The notes under the pieces were generated by a model, which was given only the letters and a program-made list of their open reading frames with translations, did no database searches and was not told the origin of the DNA. Shown in pieces: positions 24,600 to 32,566 of a DNA stretch of 64,000 bases. Every line of letters begins with the position of its first letter. Within the stretch, counting starts at the first letter, position 1. This stretch comes from Chryseobacterium oncorhynchi. Its GTDB lineage: Bacteria > Bacteroidota > Bacteroidia > Flavobacteriales > Weeksellaceae. Position numbers and translations under genes: made by a program. The stretch is from positions 372,001 to 436,000 of the forward strand of contig NZ_PPEI02000002.1 in the NCBI RefSeq assembly GCF_002899895.1, given 5' to 3'.

Positions 24600-24977
24600 C
24601 TACTCTCCTGCCGGCTCAAATAATTCAATTTTATTTCCCTCAGGATCCATGATGTGAACAAATTTTCCGTATTCATAGGTAGCAATTTCATCCAGAATTG
24701 TTACACCCTCTTTTTTTAATTCTTCTACCAATCCTTCGATATTCTCTACATGATAATTAATCATAAAGTCTTTGGATGACGGCTCAAAATATTCGGTGGA
24801 CTCTTTAAAGGGACTCCATAATGTATATCCTTTTTTATCAGAATCTACTTCTTTCCAATCAAATTTAGCTCCGTATGGACTGGTTTTTACTCCAAGGTGT
24901 GTTTTATACCATTCATTTACGGTTTCAGGTTCTTTACATTTAAAAAATATTCCTCCGATAGCGGTTACTCTTTTCAT
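24600..24977 (-). CDS. VOC family protein (glyoxalase-like)
   Basis: A 125-residue protein with the vicinal-oxygen-chelate fold: start MKRVTAIGGIFFKCKEPETV, the first unit ending in T-L-W-S-P-F, and the second ending in H-I-M-D-P-E-G-N-K-I-E-L-F-E-P with the conserved metal-site Glu. The family covers glyoxalases, dioxygenases and antibiotic-binding proteins, so the substrate is open. It is a single gene, unrelated in detail to the VOC protein at 11718. Confidence 0.87.
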   Translation of the reverse strand: MKRVTAIGGIFFKCKEPETVNEWYKTHLGVKTSPYGAKFDWKEVDSDKKGYTLWSPFKESTEYFEPSSKDFMINYHVENIEGLVEELKKEGVTILDEIATYEYGKFVHIMDPEGNKIELFEPAGE

Positions 24978-25391
24978 TTTTTATTCGTTTTTTGTTCAGT
25001 TTATATAAAATGGAATGCAAATCTATTTTGATCTGAATTTTCACAAATATATTAATGTTTCTATAACACATCTCACGAATTGAACAAAAATATTTACACT
25101 TATACCACATCTATAGTTGAAAAAGCGTAAGGGTGCAATTAGTATTAAAAACGCACTGTTTTAAGGTGCAATGATTTTAACTACAATAAAACTGAACATT
25201 GTATATGGTAGAACTCTCGCAGATTTTGCGAGATTAAGCAGATTAAATATTTATGGAAAAATCAGTGCCATTTGCAATATTTGCGACAAAATTAATTACC
25301 CATCACTGGCTGAAAATCTCAGATTTTATCGTGACTTAGAAAGTTACACGGACAATAAAAAAACTTGCGCCTTTGGGATTCTCAAACAAAA
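24978..25391. other. Intergenic region with degenerate repeat
   Basis: About 410 bp between two minus-strand genes. The stretch 25212-25246 repeats the unit CGCAGATTT/TGCGAGATTA/AGCAGATTA, which resembles a simple intergenic repeat often seen in flavobacterial genomes. The frame open on the plus strand here runs into the trxB terminator and has no protein-like features. Confidence 0.45.
25212..25246. repeat. Short intergenic repeat (GCAGATTA type)
   Basis: Three imperfect tandem copies of a 9-10-bp unit (CGCAGATTT, TGCGAGATTA, AGCAGATTA). CTCGCA and TGCGAG within it can pair. The resemblance to dispersed flavobacterial repeats is from memory; only this copy is in the window. Confidence 0.4.
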
Positions 25392-25416
25392 AAAGCGCAC
25401 CCAATGGGCACGCTTT
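25392..25416 (-). terminator. Rho-independent terminator of trxB
   Basis: On the minus strand AAAGCGTGCCC pairs with GGGTGCGCTTT (11 bp including two G-U wobbles), loop ATT, followed by a T-run. It starts 20 bp after the trxB stop codon. Confidence 0.88.
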
Positions 25417-25436
25417 ATATTATTTAAGACTGAATA

Positions 25437-26378
25437 TTAGTGTAACTCAGCTAAGTATTTTTCTGCATCCATTGCAGCCATACATCCGCTTCCTGCAGCT
25501 GTAATAGCCTGTCTATAGATATGATCCTGAACATCCCCTGCAGCAAATACTCCCGGAAGATTAGTTCTTGTAGAACCTTTTTCAGTTAAGATATATCCGT
25601 TTTCATCAAGATCTACCTGACCTACGAAGATATCTGTGTTTGGTTTGTGACCAATAGCAATGAAGATTCCTTCAACTTCAACTTTAGAAGTTTCCTGAGT
25701 CTGATTATTGATGATAACAGCTCTTTCTACTAAACTGTTTTCTCCTTCAATACCAATTAATTCATGGTGGAATTTTACTTCAATATTCGGCGTATTTTCT
25801 ACTCTGTGGATCATCGCTTTTGAAGCTCTGAAAACATCTTTTCTCACCAACAGTGTTACTTTTCTGCATAATTTAGCCAAATAAGTAGCTTCTTCAGCTG
25901 CTGTATCCCCTGCTCCTACCACTACAACGTCTTTTCCTCTGTAGAAAAATCCATCACATGTAGCACAAGCAGAAACTCCGCCTCCTGCATATTTTTTCTC
26001 ATCCTCAAGACCTAGATATTTTGCTGTAGCTCCTGTAGAAATAATTACTGATTTTGCAAGGATCTCTTTGTTTCCTGCATAAAGTTTGTGAACTCCGCCA
26101 ACTTCCTTAGAAAATTCAGCTTTAGTGATCATTTCGTAATGAACCTTGGTTTCAAATCTTTCTGCTTGTTTTTGCAGATCCATCATCATTTCAGGACCTG
26201 TAATCCCTGCCGGATACCCTGGAAAGTTATCAACCTCAGTAGTTGTAGTTAATTGCCCACCCGGCTCCAAACCTGTATATAATTCAGGTTTCAAGTCTGC
26301 TCTTGCTGCATAGATGGCAGCTGTGAAACCAGAGGGTCCGGATCCAACGATCACACAATCTAAAATGTTTTGCTCCAT
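25437..26378 (-). CDS. trxB: Thioredoxin-disulfide reductase
   Basis: A 313-residue flavoenzyme that reduces thioredoxin with NADPH. The FAD site is IVGSGPSGFTAAIYAARA at residues 10-27, the redox-active motif C-A-T-C (Cys138, Cys141) sits in GVSACATCDGFF, the NADPH motif is VVGAGDTAAEEA, and the C-terminal FAD motif is GVFAAGDVQDHIYRQAITAA. Length and motif order are those of the low-molecular-weight bacterial enzyme. It is transcribed alone and ends in a clear terminator. Confidence 0.97.
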   Translation of the reverse strand: MEQNILDCVIVGSGPSGFTAAIYAARADLKPELYTGLEPGGQLTTTTEVDNFPGYPAGITGPEMMMDLQKQAERFETKVHYEMITKAEFSKEVGGVHKLYAGNKEILAKSVIISTGATAKYLGLEDEKKYAGGGVSACATCDGFFYRGKDVVVVGAGDTAAEEATYLAKLCRKVTLLVRKDVFRASKAMIHRVENTPNIEVKFHHELIGIEGENSLVERAVIINNQTQETSKVEVEGIFIAIGHKPNTDIFVGQVDLDENGYILTEKGSTRTNLPGVFAAGDVQDHIYRQAITAAGSGCMAAMDAEKYLAELH

Positions 26379-26650
26379 AATCTATTTGTTCAAAAAGATT
26401 TAATTAAATTAAGACTGCTAATTTCGTAATTTTTACTGTCTTTCTAAAGTTATTTTAATGATAGTTGTCAATATGAGATATGCAGATTGTCAATGAATAG
26501 GTGTAACGTGCAGACTTTGTGCCTTGTAAGAATTCCATTTAGAGATCAAAGGTATATCCAAATCCAAGCTGATATATTTCTACCCGGCCTATAACTATTT
26601 TTTTGAAATACTACTTCTGTTTTGATATCTTCAAAGTTTAAGAAAACACC

Positions 26651-27688
26651 TTAAACCTTCATCTTAATTTTATCTACATTGATAATCTTATATACCAGCT
26701 CCTTAATCAGTTCTGCTTCTCCCATATTTACGGCTCCAAGACCTTTTCCTTTCATATCAAATTCTCTTAAGATAGAAATCACTCTTGTAGCGTGTTTTAA
26801 AGGATAAAGTCTTGCACTTTCTGCATAATCCTTAATGAAATAAGGGTTCACTCCCATTTGGGAAGCAATAGTCTGGGGCGACTGCCCTGCCATTGTCTGA
26901 TAAATAATAACGTTTGAAAAATAATTGTAAAGGCTTGCCAGCATCATTACAAAAGGGTTATTCTTAGGATTCTTACCCATAAAATGAGCAATTTTAAAGG
27001 CTGTATTGGCATTTTTTGTTCCCAAAGCCTTTTGAAGCTCAAAAATATTATACTCTTTACTGATTCCGATGTGGTTTTCAATAATAGTTCCGTCCAGAAC
27101 TTCTCCATCTCTAAGGATGATTTTCAGTTTATTCAGTTCATTGGCAATTCTTGAAAGGTCATTTCCAAGATATTCTGCCAACAGATGAGAAATATTAGGA
27201 GCGGTCTTTATTTTAAGCTTTACACATTCATCAGCAATCCATTTGGGAAGATTACTTTCCTTTACAGATTCGCTAAGGAAAAGAGCTTTGGCTTTATCCA
27301 GAGCCTTGGCAGCTTTTTTTCTGCTATCCAGTTTCTTATGTTTGTGGGCAAAAACCAATACTGTGGAAGGAATGGGGTTTTCAACATAGGACTCCAGAAT
27401 TCTGTTTTCATCTTCATTCAATTTCAGGTCCTGAGCTTCTTTCACAATAATCACCTGCTTATCTCCCATCATCGGAAACTGTCTCGCCAGGGAAAGGACT
27501 TCCTGATAAGAGGTATCTTTTCCGTAGGTAACCGTCTGGTTAAAGGCCTTTTCATCCTCTTCCAAAAAGTTATGTTCAAGGGCTTTTACGGCAACATCAA
27601 TAAAGTAGGCCTCTTCTCCATGGAAAAAATAAATAGGTAAAACTTCTTTATTTTTAATATTTTTGAGGATTAAATCTAATTCTTTCAT
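26651..27688 (-). CDS. holA: DNA polymerase III subunit delta
   Basis: A 345-residue clamp-loader subunit. The start (LPIYFFHGEEAYFIDVAVKALE) is the degenerate P-loop region of HolA, the stretch SIPVLVFAHKHKKLDSRKKAAKALDKA contains the typical K-K-L-D motif, and the C-terminal part (GKNPKNNPFVMMLASLYNYFSNVI and I-K-D-Y-A-E-S-A-R-L-Y) is the collar domain. The protein loads the sliding clamp onto primed DNA as part of the DnaX complex. It is divergent from the nuclease-like gene at 27696, only 7 bp between start codons. Confidence 0.92.
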   Translation of the reverse strand: MKELDLILKNIKNKEVLPIYFFHGEEAYFIDVAVKALEHNFLEEDEKAFNQTVTYGKDTSYQEVLSLARQFPMMGDKQVIIVKEAQDLKLNEDENRILESYVENPIPSTVLVFAHKHKKLDSRKKAAKALDKAKALFLSESVKESNLPKWIADECVKLKIKTAPNISHLLAEYLGNDLSRIANELNKLKIILRDGEVLDGTIIENHIGISKEYNIFELQKALGTKNANTAFKIAHFMGKNPKNNPFVMMLASLYNYFSNVIIYQTMAGQSPQTIASQMGVNPYFIKDYAESARLYPLKHATRVISILREFDMKGKGLGAVNMGEAELIKELVYKIINVDKIKMKV

Positions 27689-27695
27689 CTTATTA

Positions 27696-28127
27696 ATGGA
27701 ACTTCCAAAACTGAATTTTCAGGAAACTTTTGATTTTAAATTCAAGAAAGACAAAGATAAGTTTTTTATTTATGATTTGGTTCGTAAAACTTATCTTCTG
27801 CTCACTCCTGAGGAATGGGTAAGGCAGCACTGGATACATTATTATCTTACTGTAAAATCCTACTCTACATCGGCATTAATCACCGAAAAAAAGATTGTTC
27901 TAAATGGTCTAACCAAGAGAATAGACCTTTTGGTGACTGAAAAAACAGAGCCTATTATTTTGATTGAATGTAAGGCTCCCCAGATCAAATTAACCGAAAA
28001 AACATTTGAACAAACGGCCAGATATAACTCCATCATCGGAGCCAAGGAAATTATTCTGACAAATGGTTTACAACATATTCATGCGTATTATGAGGATGAG
28101 AAATATGTATTCTACAAACCAAAATAA
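27696..28127 (+). CDS. Type I restriction HsdR N-terminal-like nuclease-domain protein
   Basis: A 143-residue protein consisting of a PD-(D/E)xK nuclease fold only: Asp77 in K-R-I-D-L-L-V and Glu91-x-Lys93 in L-I-E-C-K-A-P form the metal site, with a following helix F-E-Q-T-A-R-Y-N. It corresponds to the HSDR_N_2 family, a free-standing N-terminal domain of HsdR, conserved in Bacteroidetes next to holA. No methylase, specificity or helicase genes are here, so it is not a restriction system in itself; a role in DNA maintenance is possible. ATG at 27696 is chosen; the earlier in-frame start would lie inside the holA gene. Confidence 0.85.
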   Translation: MELPKLNFQETFDFKFKKDKDKFFIYDLVRKTYLLLTPEEWVRQHWIHYYLTVKSYSTSALITEKKIVLNGLTKRIDLLVTEKTEPIILIECKAPQIKLTEKTFEQTARYNSIIGAKEIILTNGLQHIHAYYEDEKYVFYKPK

Positions 28128-28168
28128 AGATAAAATAATGGTAAACAAATTTAATAGTAAGAGTTAAT

Positions 28169-28780
28169 ATGAAAATAAAAAACATAATATTCGATTTCGG
28201 AGGGGTTCTGATGGATTGGAATCCCAGATATTTCTTTAAAGACTATTTTAAGGATGATGAAAAAATGGAATACTTTCTTGAAAATATTGCACAGGACGAA
28301 TGGAACATTGAACAAGACAGAGGCAGAACTTTAGCAGAGGGAACCGAAATTCAGGTGAAGAAATTCCCTGAATGGGAAAAGGAAATCCGTGCGTATTATG
28401 ATAACTGGACTACCATGCTGAAAAGCGATATTCCTCAAAATGTTGAGATTCTACGCAAGTTAAAGAATACGGATTATCATTTATTCGGATTGACGAACTG
28501 GTCTGCAGAAACGTTCCCCTATGCATTAGAAAATTATGATTTCTTCCAGATTTTTGATGGAAAAATTGTGGTTTCAGGAACTGAAAAACTTATTAAACCT
28601 GATCCTAAAATATGGTATGTATTGCTGGACAGATACAACATTCAGGCAGGTGAATCTGTTTTTATTGATGATAATCCTAAGAATATTGAAATGGCACAAT
28701 CTCTGGGTTTTGAAACCATTCAGGTTAATCCTGACACCAATCTTGAACAGGAACTTGCCGGGTTAGGTATCACACTGTAA
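28169..28780 (+). CDS. HAD-superfamily hydrolase (YihX-like)
   Basis: A 203-residue cytoplasmic phosphatase-like protein of HAD subfamily IA. Motif I is I-I-F-D-F-G-G-V-L (nucleophile Asp9; the usual second Asp is replaced by Gly, as in the YihX/epoxide-hydrolase-N group), motif II is F-G-L-T-N-W-S, motif III Lys in LIKPDPKIW, and motif IV FIDDNPKNIEMA. YihX of E. coli is an alpha-D-glucose-1-phosphatase; the substrate here is not known. It is followed by a terminator. Confidence 0.88.
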   Translation: MKIKNIIFDFGGVLMDWNPRYFFKDYFKDDEKMEYFLENIAQDEWNIEQDRGRTLAEGTEIQVKKFPEWEKEIRAYYDNWTTMLKSDIPQNVEILRKLKNTDYHLFGLTNWSAETFPYALENYDFFQIFDGKIVVSGTEKLIKPDPKIWYVLLDRYNIQAGESVFIDDNPKNIEMAQSLGFETIQVNPDTNLEQELAGLGITL

Positions 28781-28807
28781 AATATTCTATATTTAAAATA
28801 TAAAGAA

Positions 28808-28841
28808 CCTCGATTAAGTTATTTTCGTAATTTAGTTGAGG
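28808..28841 (+). terminator. Rho-independent terminator after HAD gene
   Basis: CCTCGATTAAGTT (28808-28820) and AATTTAGTTGAGG (28829-28841) pair over 13 bp with three G-U wobbles and are followed by seven T. Confidence 0.8.
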
Positions 28842-28855
28842 ATTTTTTTATTGAT

Positions 28856-28954
28856 ATGAGGATCATTTTACTTTTATTACTATTGACAACTGCTAGTTTT
28901 AAGGCTCAAAATAGTAAACATCAACGCAGAATACTTAAACCCATTACAAAATAA
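28856..28954 (+). CDS. Possible very small exported peptide
   Basis: A 32-codon ORF starting at ATG 28856. The product begins with a perfect signal-peptide pattern, M-R-I-I followed by five Leu and T-T-A-S-F-K-A-Q, leaving a basic 13-residue tail (N-S-K-H-Q-R-R-I-L-K-P-I-T-K). It ends 4 bp before the start of the dienelactone-hydrolase gene, so it may be a translated upstream ORF of that gene, a small secreted peptide, or a remnant. No family recognised. Confidence 0.35.
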   Translation: MRIILLLLLLTTASFKAQNSKHQRRILKPITK

Positions 28955-28958
28955 AAAT

Positions 28959-29702
28959 ATGATACGTTCAATTTTATTAACCACATTTCTCATGGCTTCA
29001 GGAACAATATTCAGTCAAAACCTTACAACGGTTTCATATAAGGATGGCGCACAAAATCTGAATGGTTTAATTACTTCCAACGCAGGAAAAAAACTTCCGG
29101 GTGTTTTGATTTTACCGGCATGGAAAGGTATTGACCAAGAAGCAAAGACTGCTGCTATCGAACTTGAAAAACAAGGGTATATTGCTTTTATCGCTGACAT
29201 TTATGGTGAGGGTAAAATTCCTGCCGACAATGAAAGTGCAGCTAAAAGTTCAGGATACTACAAGCAGAATTACGCGGAATATCAAAAAAGAATTTCTCTT
29301 GCTCTGGAGCAACTGAAGAAAAATGGTGCTATTTCTGATAAAACAGCTGTTATTGGATATTGCTTTGGAGGAACAGGCGCTTTAGAATCTGCAAGAGGCA
29401 ATTTACCTGTGGCGGGAGTAGTTTCTATTCACGGGAGTCTGGGAAGAGATCAAAGCAGAAAAAATGAGAAATTAAATGCTAAGATTTTGATTGAAAATCC
29501 TGCTGATGATAAAAGTGTAACACCTGAGGATTATAGTAACCTCATCAAGGAAATGAATGACGGAAATGCCGACTGGCAGATCATTACCTATGCTCATTCC
29601 AAGCATACCTTTACAGATCCCAAATCACCGGATTATAATGAGGTAATGGCTAAAAGAGCATGGAATCATACCCTCCTGTTTTTGAAAGAAATACTGAAGT
29701 AA
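28959..29702 (+). CDS. Dienelactone hydrolase family protein, exported
   Basis: A 247-residue alpha/beta hydrolase with a signal peptide (cleavage near F-S-Q, residue 20). The nucleophile motif is G-Y-C-F-G-G with Cys135, as in dienelactone hydrolase; the acid lies in N-P-A-D-D-K and the His in Y-A-H-S-K-H-T-F near residue 211. The strand FIADIYGEGK is another family mark. Substrates of exported members in Bacteroidetes are unknown. The stop is followed by an 11-bp inverted repeat at 29722. Confidence 0.88.
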   Translation: MIRSILLTTFLMASGTIFSQNLTTVSYKDGAQNLNGLITSNAGKKLPGVLILPAWKGIDQEAKTAAIELEKQGYIAFIADIYGEGKIPADNESAAKSSGYYKQNYAEYQKRISLALEQLKKNGAISDKTAVIGYCFGGTGALESARGNLPVAGVVSIHGSLGRDQSRKNEKLNAKILIENPADDKSVTPEDYSNLIKEMNDGNADWQIITYAHSKHTFTDPKSPDYNEVMAKRAWNHTLLFLKEILK

Positions 29703-29721
29703 ATTCAATATATCAGTTTAA

Positions 29722-29764
29722 CAATGTACCAAAGCTTCGATGTAAATCATTCATTGGTACATTG
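29722..29764. terminator. Hairpin between convergent genes
   Basis: CAATGTACCAA (29722-29732) and TTGGTACATTG (29754-29764) are exact reverse complements, 21-base loop. It lies between the convergent hydrolase and lipoprotein genes. There is no T-run, so termination is less certain than for other hairpins in the window. Confidence 0.45.
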
Positions 29765-29785
29765 CTATATTGGTAATACCTACTA

Positions 29786-30169
29786 TTATTGCTGTTTTGC
29801 TTCTAGTTCAACTTCATATTTTTTAGAAGAATATTTCGTCAAAGAACCTGTTGCAGCATCAATTCCTACCCCTATTGCTCCTCCAAAAAGAATGTTCAGC
29901 AATGTTACCGGATTAAATTTCTTGTCCAGCTTAACTTCCTCACTGTTAAATCCTTCTTTTTGAAATGTAATGGTTTGTTTACTCAATGATCTTGGGATCT
30001 TTGTAGTACAAGGTGTTACACATTTTTCAAGACCTTTATGAAATACGGTAGCTCCTTCAGGATTGGAGGTAAAGGTAATTGGGTCTTGTGTTCCGGTAAA
30101 CATGGTAGCACAAGAAGTTGTAGAAAGCGCGATGCCTAACAATAGTACAATTGATAATTTGTTTTTCAT
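29786..30169 (-). CDS. PEGA-like domain lipoprotein
   Basis: A 127-residue lipoprotein: signal ending S-T-T-S-C with lipidated Cys20. The mature part starts with A-T-M-F-T-G-T-Q-D-P and continues as a PEGA-like beta-sandwich (ITFTSNPEGATVFHKGLEK; T-P-C-T-T-K-I-P; ITFQKEGFNSEEVKL), then a Gly-rich hydrophobic stretch (LLNILFGGAIGVGIDAATGS). A similar order is seen in small envelope lipoproteins of many Gram-negatives, which have no known biochemical function. Two Cys in K-C-V-T-P-C may form a disulfide. Confidence 0.8.
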   Translation of the reverse strand: MKNKLSIVLLLGIALSTTSCATMFTGTQDPITFTSNPEGATVFHKGLEKCVTPCTTKIPRSLSKQTITFQKEGFNSEEVKLDKKFNPVTLLNILFGGAIGVGIDAATGSLTKYSSKKYEVELEAKQQ

Positions 30170-30336
30170 ATATTAATTTAAGTATGCTGAATAATTTTCA
30201 GCGCGCGAACTTACAAAATAATTAATGACAACAGGCATTAACAGGCAATAATATCTTCGACTAAAATATAACTGACTGATATTTAAAATATTTTTTTGAT
30301 CATTTTAATCAAAATATTGTATTCAGTCTTAAAAAC

Positions 30337-30368
30337 AAAAAACTATCTCAAAAGTGAGATAGTTTTTT
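30337..30368. terminator. Terminator between cupin/GNAT group and PEGA lipoprotein gene
   Basis: AAAAAACTATCTCA (30337-30350) and TGAGATAGTTTTTT (30355-30368) form a 14-bp perfect stem with a four-base loop. On the minus strand it follows the cupin gene by about 110 bp. The rest of 30170-30480 holds no gene. Confidence 0.88.
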
Positions 30369-30480
30369 TATTGTTCTATTGTATTGTAGCTAGTGCACCA
30401 ACAGTAAAGAATCATTATCTATATACCACGTAAAAGAATCTCCCTTGCATTCAGGGCAAATTTGTGCAGCTGTAAATGTA

Positions 30481-30852
30481 TTAATCTACACGTTCTTCTT
30501 CCCTGTTCACCAGTTCCATAGAAAAGGCTGGAAGACAAATAGCAAGATATTCACATGGTTCTGAAAACGGATTACTATAACGGATTCTTGCTCCTTTTTC
30601 AATAAGGATGCTGCTTCCTTTTTCAAGTATTACAATCTCACCATCTATTTCAAACTGTTTTTTTCCTGAAATGATATAAGTAAACTCGTCAAATTCAGGA
30701 GTCTGATGTGGCTCACTCCAATCTGGTGGAGCAACCATATGAGCGATGGAAACATTAGAATTTCCGGTAGAGTTTCCCCAATGTTCTTCAATCAGCTTTC
30801 CGTCTGTAGTAGGAACTACGAATGGAGATTGCTGGATTTTATATTTCTTCAT
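30481..30852 (-). CDS. Cupin-domain protein
   Basis: A 123-residue single-domain cupin. The first conserved motif region is W-S-E-P-H-Q-T-P-E-F-D-E-F-T-Y-I-I-S-G (metal-type His and Glu) and the second is around S-I-L-I-E-K-G-A-R-I-R-Y-S-N. The protein is cytoplasmic and probably binds a small ligand; the reaction is unknown. Its ATG overlaps the stop of the upstream acetyltransferase by 4 bp (ATGA), so the pair is translated together. Confidence 0.85.
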   Translation of the reverse strand: MKKYKIQQSPFVVPTTDGKLIEEHWGNSTGNSNVSIAHMVAPPDWSEPHQTPEFDEFTYIISGKKQFEIDGEIVILEKGSSILIEKGARIRYSNPFSEPCEYLAICLPAFSMELVNREEERVD

Positions 30853-31376
30853 TTCCAGTCTTCTTTTTTAATTTCGTATACAAAATTAGTTCTTGTAGGT
30901 TCTGCAAAATAAGCGACTTCCTCTTCGGCTATTTTTACTCCTCCCAGTCTTTCCAATGCTGTTTGCGAACGGAAATTCTCCTTTCCAATGTGAAAATGAA
31001 CCTTGTCTACAAACTGAAAAATATAATCCAACATCAGCTTTTTAATTTTTGGATTAATACCTTTCCCCCATGATTTGGTTCCATAGAATGTATATCCAAT
31101 GAAAATATGGCTGTCATTTTCATCAAAATTGTAATAACGGCTACTTCCCAGAACATCTCCGGTTGCTTTTTCAATGATTTTAAAAGCCCCTTCACTTTCG
31201 ATGGCACCTCTGAAAAAATTTTCAAAAACTTCTCTCTGATAACGATCCTTGTTAGGATGCTGCTCCCATACTTTAGGATCGGATGCTACTTCATATAAAG
31301 ATTCAAAATCCCCTTGCTGTAAGGGGATTAATTGAAATTCTTCATTCTCTAAAACGGGCTGAACAGAAAAATTCAT
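30849..31376 (-). CDS. GNAT-family N-acetyltransferase (RimJ/RimL type)
   Basis: A 175-residue acetyltransferase. It has the N-terminal L-I-P-L-Q-Q-G-D-F-E-S-L-Y motif of the RimJ/RimL group, the acetyl-CoA-binding region Y-T-F-Y-G-T-K-S-W-G-K-G-I-N-P, and the C-terminal V-H-F-H-I-G-K-E-N-F-R-S-Q-T-A-L-E-R-L-G motif. The acceptor (protein N-terminus, amine or antibiotic) is unknown. It is 3 bp from the DUF2911 gene upstream and overlaps the cupin gene downstream, an apparent small operon with ogt. Confidence 0.87.
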   Translation of the reverse strand: MNFSVQPVLENEEFQLIPLQQGDFESLYEVASDPKVWEQHPNKDRYQREVFENFFRGAIESEGAFKIIEKATGDVLGSSRYYNFDENDSHIFIGYTFYGTKSWGKGINPKIKKLMLDYIFQFVDKVHFHIGKENFRSQTALERLGGVKIAEEEVAYFAEPTRTNFVYEIKKEDWK

Positions 31377-31379
31377 TAT

Positions 31380-31982
31380 TTAGCTCTTTTTAGTAGAATC
31401 TGATTCTATTTTCTTGATTTCTTTCAATTTGTCCGAAATCTTGATGACAGTGTCTAATTTTGATGGCTTCAAAGGAACTTCTGCCTGAGCCATATCCCAT
31501 TTGATCACTAAATTTCCTGTGTTTTCGTCTGTAGGATTCAGGGTAATTTCAAACCACTCCTGTTTGTCTGTTAGTTTATTAACCGGTACGGTAACATCTA
31601 CTACGTCCTGCTTAGGATCATAAGTATAAGCTCCCCACTGTTGGAAATCTTTGTTCAGGATTACTTTCCATTCTTTTTCTGTAGGAATGATGAATAATCC
31701 GTAAGTTCCCGCAGGAACTGTTTTCCCACCGAAATTAACGGCCTGTCCGAATGTAACTTTCGTAGACGAGTTAGCTCCTGCTCTCCAAACCTGGCCATAA
31801 GGAACCAATTCTCCGAAGATCTTACGTCCTTTTACTCCTGGTCTTCCGTAGTCGATAGAGATTTTAGACATTGAAAACTGCTGCTCAACTTTCTGACGCG
31901 GACTTGCTGCCGGTACAGAATAATCTTGTGCAAAACTGAATGCTGAAACTGAAATGCAAACTGCTGCTAATAACTTTCTCAC
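31380..31982 (-). CDS. DUF2911 family exported protein
   Basis: A 200-residue protein with a signal peptide (R-K-L-L-A-A-V-C-I-S-V-S-A-F-S-F-A-Q) and the DUF2911 core: S-I-D-Y-G-R-P-G-V-K-G-R-K-I-F-G, then W-R-A-G-A-N-S-S-T and V-P-A-G-T-Y-G-L-F-I-I-P. The family is common in Bacteroidetes; function not established. No ATG fits in front of the signal peptide; GTG at 31982 gives a regular one and is chosen. A TTG at 32015 would add 11 residues and overlap the ogt stop codon. It lies between ogt and the GNAT gene. Confidence 0.87.
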   Translation of the reverse strand: MRKLLAAVCISVSAFSFAQDYSVPAASPRQKVEQQFSMSKISIDYGRPGVKGRKIFGELVPYGQVWRAGANSSTKVTFGQAVNFGGKTVPAGTYGLFIIPTEKEWKVILNKDFQQWGAYTYDPKQDVVDVTVPVNKLTDKQEWFEITLNPTDENTGNLVIKWDMAQAEVPLKPSKLDTVIKISDKLKEIKKIESDSTKKS

Positions 31983-32011
31983 GTGTAAATTTTTGTTTAA
32001 AATTACAAAAA

Positions 32012-32524
32012 TCAAAACAAAATAGCTTTCTCTAATTCCAATAATTTTTGTTTTCTCCAGATTCCGCCTGCATAGCCCACCAATTCACCATTGGACCCAA
32101 TCACCCGATGGCAGGGAATTAAAATAGCAATCTTATTAATGCCATTGGCTGTTCCTACAGCACGTATAGCCTTGGGGTTTCCGAGAAATTCCGACTGTTG
32201 TTTATAAGTTCTGGTCTCTCCCATCGGAATCTCCCGAAGAAGCTGCCACACCTTTTCCTGAAACTCTGTTCCTGTGATAAATAAGGGAACTTCAAAATGA
32301 TCTCTCTTTCCTTCAAAATATTCTGTCAGTTCATTTTCCAACTGATTAAAATGGAGGTGTTCTTTTTCTACAATTTCAGCGTTCAATGCCTTTGATAAAG
32401 ATTTGAACTGTTTCTCCATATTCTTCCGGTCTGTAAATTCCAGAAGGCAGATGCCTTGGTCTACGGCACAAGCTATCATCTCTCCCAATGGAGTTTGTAT
32501 TGTTTTTTGGTATATGATTTCCAT
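32012..32524 (-). CDS. ogt: Methylated-DNA-[protein]-cysteine S-methyltransferase
   Basis: A 170-residue DNA repair protein that moves methyl groups from O6-methylguanine to its own Cys138. The active site is I-L-I-P-C-H-R-V-I-G in the C-terminal winged-helix domain; the preceding R-A-V-G-T-A-N-G-I-N-K and following G-Y-A-G-G-I-W-R-K are family-typical. The N-terminal part is the short ribonuclease-H-like domain of Ogt, without the metal-binding Ada domain. The gene starts the run ogt-DUF2911-GNAT-cupin. Confidence 0.94.
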   Translation of the reverse strand: MEIIYQKTIQTPLGEMIACAVDQGICLLEFTDRKNMEKQFKSLSKALNAEIVEKEHLHFNQLENELTEYFEGKRDHFEVPLFITGTEFQEKVWQLLREIPMGETRTYKQQSEFLGNPKAIRAVGTANGINKIAILIPCHRVIGSNGELVGYAGGIWRKQKLLELEKAILF

Positions 32525-32566
32525 TAATATAAAATTAGTATTTTTTGGAGTTCATATTCGCTGCTT

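Noticed and set aside
25171-25440. 89-codon plus-strand ORF upstream of trxB's end
   Set aside because: It runs through a simple repeat and the trxB terminator and shows no protein-like pattern; its stop lies at the trxB end.
27696-28127. Complete type I restriction system
   Set aside because: Only the HsdR N-terminal-like nuclease domain is present; no methylase, specificity or helicase genes nearby.
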